Origin: Candidatus Omnitrophota bacterium
GTDB taxonomy: Bacteria > Ratteibacteria > UBA8468 > MWAK01
DNA: 8,724 bases
Assembly: GCA_018829455.1 (NCBI GenBank)
Contig: JAHJUB010000042.1
Coordinates: 1-8,724 of the forward strand
Direction of reading: 5' to 3'
Part shown: piece by piece, positions 6,473 to 8,724 of the stretch
How positions within the stretch are numbered: position 1 is the first letter of the stretch
Layout: each line of letters begins with the position of its first letter
The notes under the pieces: generated by a model
What the model saw: only the letters and a program-made list of their open reading frames with translations
What the model was told of the DNA's origin: nothing
The model's database searches: none
Translations under genes and position numbers: made by a program

Positions 6473-7357
6473 ATGGAAGAAATAAGAGCGGGGATTATCG
6501 GATTGGATACCAGTCACACCATTGAGTTTACGCGGCGTTTGCAGGCGCCGGATTGTCCTCCGGACCAAAGAGTTGAAGGTATGAATGTAATTAGTTGCCT
6601 GCGCTTTCCATCTCCTTTCCAATCCGAACCCGACCAGGACAAGAGGCAGGAACAACTTGAGCAGTGGGGCGTAAAAGCATCCGGGAAATTGGAAGAGGTT
6701 TTAAATGGAACGGATGTTTTCCTGCTGGAGATTAACGACCCTTCTTTGCACCTGGATTATTTTAAGAAGGTAATGGATGCCGGCAAACCGATTTTTTTGG
6801 ACAAGCCGCCGGCCGATACCCTTAAAAATGCGCAGGAGATTTTCCGGCTTGCCCGGGAGAAGAATCTAAAAGTATTCAGCGCATCTTCTCTGCGTTTTGC
6901 GCCCCAGGTTATGCAATTGCCCCGGGAGATTCCCCAACCGAAAATCGGCGGCGCCCTCGGACCGCTGGGCAAGGCGCCGGCCGGCAGTTCCATCGTCTGG
7001 TATGGAATTCACACCGTGGAGATGATCCAAGCCGTTATGGGTACGGGCGCCAAAAAGGTCTTCGGCCGCCGGGACCCGATGGGAATTTCCGGGATTATTG
7101 AATACGGTGACGGCCGGAGGGCAACCATCCAGCTGAATGAGGGTATCTGGCACTACGCGGTGCTGGGGCTTAACGATAAGGTGATAAAGTTTCTGCCGGT
7201 GGACGCTTCCCGTCTTTATACTGATTTACTGAAAAAGATTGTGGAGTTCTTCCGGGGAGGCGAACCGCCGGTCTCGTTTGAAGAGAGCCTTGAGGTCCAG
7301 GCGATTCTGGAAGCAATCGAGAAATCAGTCAATACCGGCCGGGAACAGTCTCTCTAA
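6473..7357 (+). CDS. Divergent Gfo/Idh/MocA-like protein with GLDTSH nucleotide loop
   Basis: The 294-residue protein is about 40-90 residues shorter than usual family members. The first strand is GIIGLDTSH (7-15) in place of the normal GxGxxG loop. I recall the same GLDTSH start in other Gfo/Idh/MocA-like proteins, so it looks like a subfamily trait rather than decay. The lysine motif is DKPP with K111. The second domain is reduced: no GGG-x-L-x-D segment is present, and the sequence around the putative histidine reads WYGIHTVEMI, giving H180 with Trp at the Asp position and Glu three residues after the His. A proline/glycine-rich stretch (about 150-170) replaces part of the usual domain link. 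The frame is clean with intact ends, so it is a functional gene. It could be a dehydrogenase with altered chemistry, a partner subunit, or a non-redox relative such as an isomerase or lyase that uses NAD. It is the last gene of the operon, 28 bases after its paralog. Confidence 0.85.
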   Translation: MEEIRAGIIGLDTSHTIEFTRRLQAPDCPPDQRVEGMNVISCLRFPSPFQSEPDQDKRQEQLEQWGVKASGKLEEVLNGTDVFLLEINDPSLHLDYFKKVMDAGKPIFLDKPPADTLKNAQEIFRLAREKNLKVFSASSLRFAPQVMQLPREIPQPKIGGALGPLGKAPAGSSIVWYGIHTVEMIQAVMGTGAKKVFGRRDPMGISGIIEYGDGRRATIQLNEGIWHYAVLGLNDKVIKFLPVDASRLYTDLLKKIVEFFRGGEPPVSFEESLEVQAILEAIEKSVNTGREQSL

Positions 7358-7383
7358 GTATTCTGTTAAATTAATGTTTAGTT

Positions 7384-7495
7384 GTCATTGCGAGCCCAAC
7401 TACAGGACAGGCGTCCCGCCTGTCCTGTAGTTGGGGCGTGGCAATCTCAACCTTGAAAAACGGGATTGCTTCGGTAAAAATCACCTCGCAATGAC
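7384..7495. mobile_element. Palindromic intergenic element, MITE/REP-like, with 11-bp terminal inverted repeats
   Basis: GTCATTGCGAG (7384-7394) is exactly complementary to CTCGCAATGAC (7485-7495). Inside, GCAATCTC (7441-7448) pairs with GGGATTGC (7462-7469) with one G-U pair. The whole unit of about 112 bases could fold into a cruciform. I recall TCATTGCGAG...GGCAATC...CTCGCAATGA repeats scattered between genes in many unrelated bacterial genomes; this is memory, not a search. It has no coding capacity, so if mobile it would depend on a transposase elsewhere. No clear target-site duplication is visible. It lies 26 bases after the operon's last stop. Confidence 0.75.
7395..7435. repeat. Perfect 19-bp hairpin nested inside the larger palindromic element
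   Basis: Bases 7395-7413 are exactly complementary to 7417-7435, with loop TCC. The core reads ACAGGACAGGCG and its reverse. The hairpin interrupts only the left half of the outer element, between GCGAGC-type sequence and GCGTGGCAATC, which makes it look like a later insertion. On the transcript this would be a very stable stem and could block 3' exonucleases or slow polymerase at the operon's end, but no U-run follows, so it is not a standard terminator. Confidence 0.85.
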
Positions 7496-7507
7496 TTATT
7501 TCACAGA

Positions 7508-7536
7508 GTAGTGCGACCCTTTCAGGATCGCACTAC
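7508..7536. repeat. Second, unrelated hairpin repeat
   Basis: GTAGTGCGA (7508-7516) pairs perfectly with TCGCACTAC (7528-7536). After one C-A mismatch the stem continues with CCT/AGG, leaving the loop TTC. It lies 12 bases after the larger element and shares no sequence with it. A U-run is absent on both sides. It may be a second dispersed repeat family, or it may help end the operon's transcript. From 7537 to 7609 the gap is AT-rich with no convincing promoter. Confidence 0.7.
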
Positions 7537-7615
7537 GTAAGCAAAAAGCATTGTATTAAACGCGGGTGATATCATTACTCTAATTTTGCCGTCAAATTAA
7601 TATCAGTCCGGAGAG

Positions 7616-8724
7616 ATGGAAAAGACCTACAACGTCGGTATCATCGGATTCGGTTTCATCGGTAGTGTTCACGCCTACGGATACGAAAACCTTAAATTCT
7701 ATTACCGGCCGGCGCCGCTAAAGGCAAAACTGTTCGGTGTCTGCACGGCGCGCCGGGAAACAGCCGAGCAGGCTAAGTCCGGTTTCGGTTTTGAATTTGC
7801 CACCAACGATTTCCGGGAATTGATAAACCACCCGAAGATTGACATTATCCATATCTGCTCACCAAACGTTTTTCACCAGGAACAGGTCCTGGCCGCCCTG
7901 GCCGCCGGCAAACACGTTTACTGCGATAAACCGCTTGTTTGCAACGGTCCCGAAGCGCAAGCGATTGAGGCTGCCCTCCGGAATTATTCCGGAATCCACC
8001 AGATGACATTTCACCTGCGCTTCTACCCGGCCACTCTTAAAGCGAAAAACCTGATGGAAGAGGGCTCTCTGGGAAAAATAATATCTTTCCGCATCGCCTA
8101 TTACCATTCCGGTAATGTTGACCCGGAAAAACCGATGGGCTGGAAACAGGAAGCGGAGATGGGCGGCGGCGTATTGGCTGACCTGGGCAGCCATGCGGTT
8201 GACCTGGCCTATTTTCTGGCCGGAGAATTTAACCGGATATCCGGGGTCAGCCGGATTCTTTATCCGGAAAGACCGGGTAAAGACGGGGTAATGAAAAAGG
8301 TGACGTCGGAGGATTTTGTGATTATCAACGCCCGGATGAAAGATGGGTGTCTGGGTGTAATTGAGGCGTCAAAAGTGGCAACCGGGATTCAGGATGAAGT
8401 AAGGTTTGAAATTTACGGGACCCGCGGCGCCCTGCGCTTCAATTCCATGGAGCCCAATTTCCTGGAATTCTACGACCAGTCCGACCCGGATGAGCCGCTG
8501 GGGGGCAGCGCCGGGTTTAAAAAACTGGTCACGGTTAACCGCTATCCGAAACCAGACGTCTCATTTCCCGGGCCAAAATTCAGCGGCGGATGGCTCAGCG
8601 GCCACGTCCACTGCCTGGCCGGTTTTCTGGAGGCCGTCCGTGACAACCGTCAGGCCAGCCCTTCCCTCTACGACGGGATTTATAATGTCCGTTTATTGGA
8701 CCGGATTAGAATTTCCGAAAATAA
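7616..8724 (+). CDS. Gfo/Idh/MocA-family oxidoreductase, canonical type (3' end off window)
   Basis: The frame is open for 369 codons to the right edge without a stop; given the usual family length it probably ends soon after. The N-terminus has GIIGFGFIG (8-16), a complete GxGxxG loop, then ICSPNVFH and the lysine motif DKPL with K105. The second domain has GGGVLADLGSHAVDL with D189, H193 and D196, so the full Lys-Asp-His set of sugar and inositol dehydrogenases is present. It should be an active NAD(P)-dependent dehydrogenase of a sugar, cyclitol or derivative. The start at 7616 is the first ATG after an in-frame TAA at 7598, but GGAGAG directly abuts it, giving poor spacing. The 258-base repeat-bearing gap means it may be transcribed separately from the operon, though its family and orientation suggest a related pathway. 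Confidence 0.92.
   Translation, partial: MEKTYNVGIIGFGFIGSVHAYGYENLKFYYRPAPLKAKLFGVCTARRETAEQAKSGFGFEFATNDFRELINHPKIDIIHICSPNVFHQEQVLAALAAGKHVYCDKPLVCNGPEAQAIEAALRNYSGIHQMTFHLRFYPATLKAKNLMEEGSLGKIISFRIAYYHSGNVDPEKPMGWKQEAEMGGGVLADLGSHAVDLAYFLAGEFNRISGVSRILYPERPGKDGVMKKVTSEDFVIINARMKDGCLGVIEASKVATGIQDEVRFEIYGTRGALRFNSMEPNFLEFYDQSDPDEPLGGSAGFKKLVTVNRYPKPDVSFPGPKFSGGWLSGHVHCLAGFLEAVRDNRQASPSLYDGIYNVRLLDRIRISEN

Noticed and set aside
7239..7430. 63-codon + strand open frame running into the repeat
   Set aside because: It overlaps the end of the second oxidoreductase in another frame, has no ribosome site, and ends inside the nested hairpin.
7395..7435. Rho-independent terminator
   Set aside because: The stem is strong, but GGCGTGGCAATC follows instead of a U-run, and the sequence resembles a dispersed repeat.
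7384..7536. CRISPR array
   Set aside because: The repeats are palindromes of different sequence, not direct repeats with regular spacers, and no cas gene is present.
7551..7586. Promoter for the third oxidoreductase (TTGTAT with TTACTC or TAATTT)
   Set aside because: Spacings of 18-24 bases with poor hexamer matches; not better than chance in AT-rich DNA.

Overview
The window is bacterial: compact operons with short gaps, mostly clear Shine-Dalgarno sites and one good sigma70-type promoter. By eye the base composition is moderately GC-rich. Nothing in it is a firm taxonomic marker. The gene set (FGGY kinase, GabT-like aminotransferase, several Gfo/Idh/MocA oxidoreductases) and the palindromic intergenic repeats resemble what I know from uncultured, carbohydrate-degrading bacterial phyla, but that is only an impression.

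Layout. (1) Bases 1-1741 hold the 3' part of a DinG/XPD-type iron-sulfur DNA helicase; its start lies off the left edge. (2) A 190-base gap carries a long-range inverted repeat and a strong promoter (TTGACA, 17 bases, TAAAAT) overlapped by a possible operator palindrome. (3) Bases 1932-7357 form one apparent operon of five genes on the + strand: a DeoR-family regulator, an FGGY carbohydrate kinase, a class III PLP aminotransferase, a Gfo/Idh/MocA oxidoreductase, and a second, very divergent Gfo/Idh/MocA protein. The gaps are 9, -1, 47 and 28 bases. (4) A 258-base gap (7358-7615) contains a terminal-inverted-repeat element of about 112 bases with a perfect 19-bp hairpin nested inside it, followed 12 bases later by an unrelated hairpin. 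(5) Bases 7616-8724 hold a third, canonical Gfo/Idh/MocA oxidoreductase, open at the right edge.

How the genes may work together. DeoR-family repressors usually sense a phosphorylated sugar. The kinase, aminotransferase and NAD(P)-dependent oxidoreductases next to it suggest catabolism of an amino-sugar, aminocyclitol or related polyol: oxidise a hydroxyl, exchange amino and keto groups, phosphorylate. The substrate cannot be read from the sequence, and no transporter, aldolase or isomerase is present, so the pathway is incomplete here. The three oxidoreductases keep different subsets of the family's catalytic residues, so they probably do different jobs.
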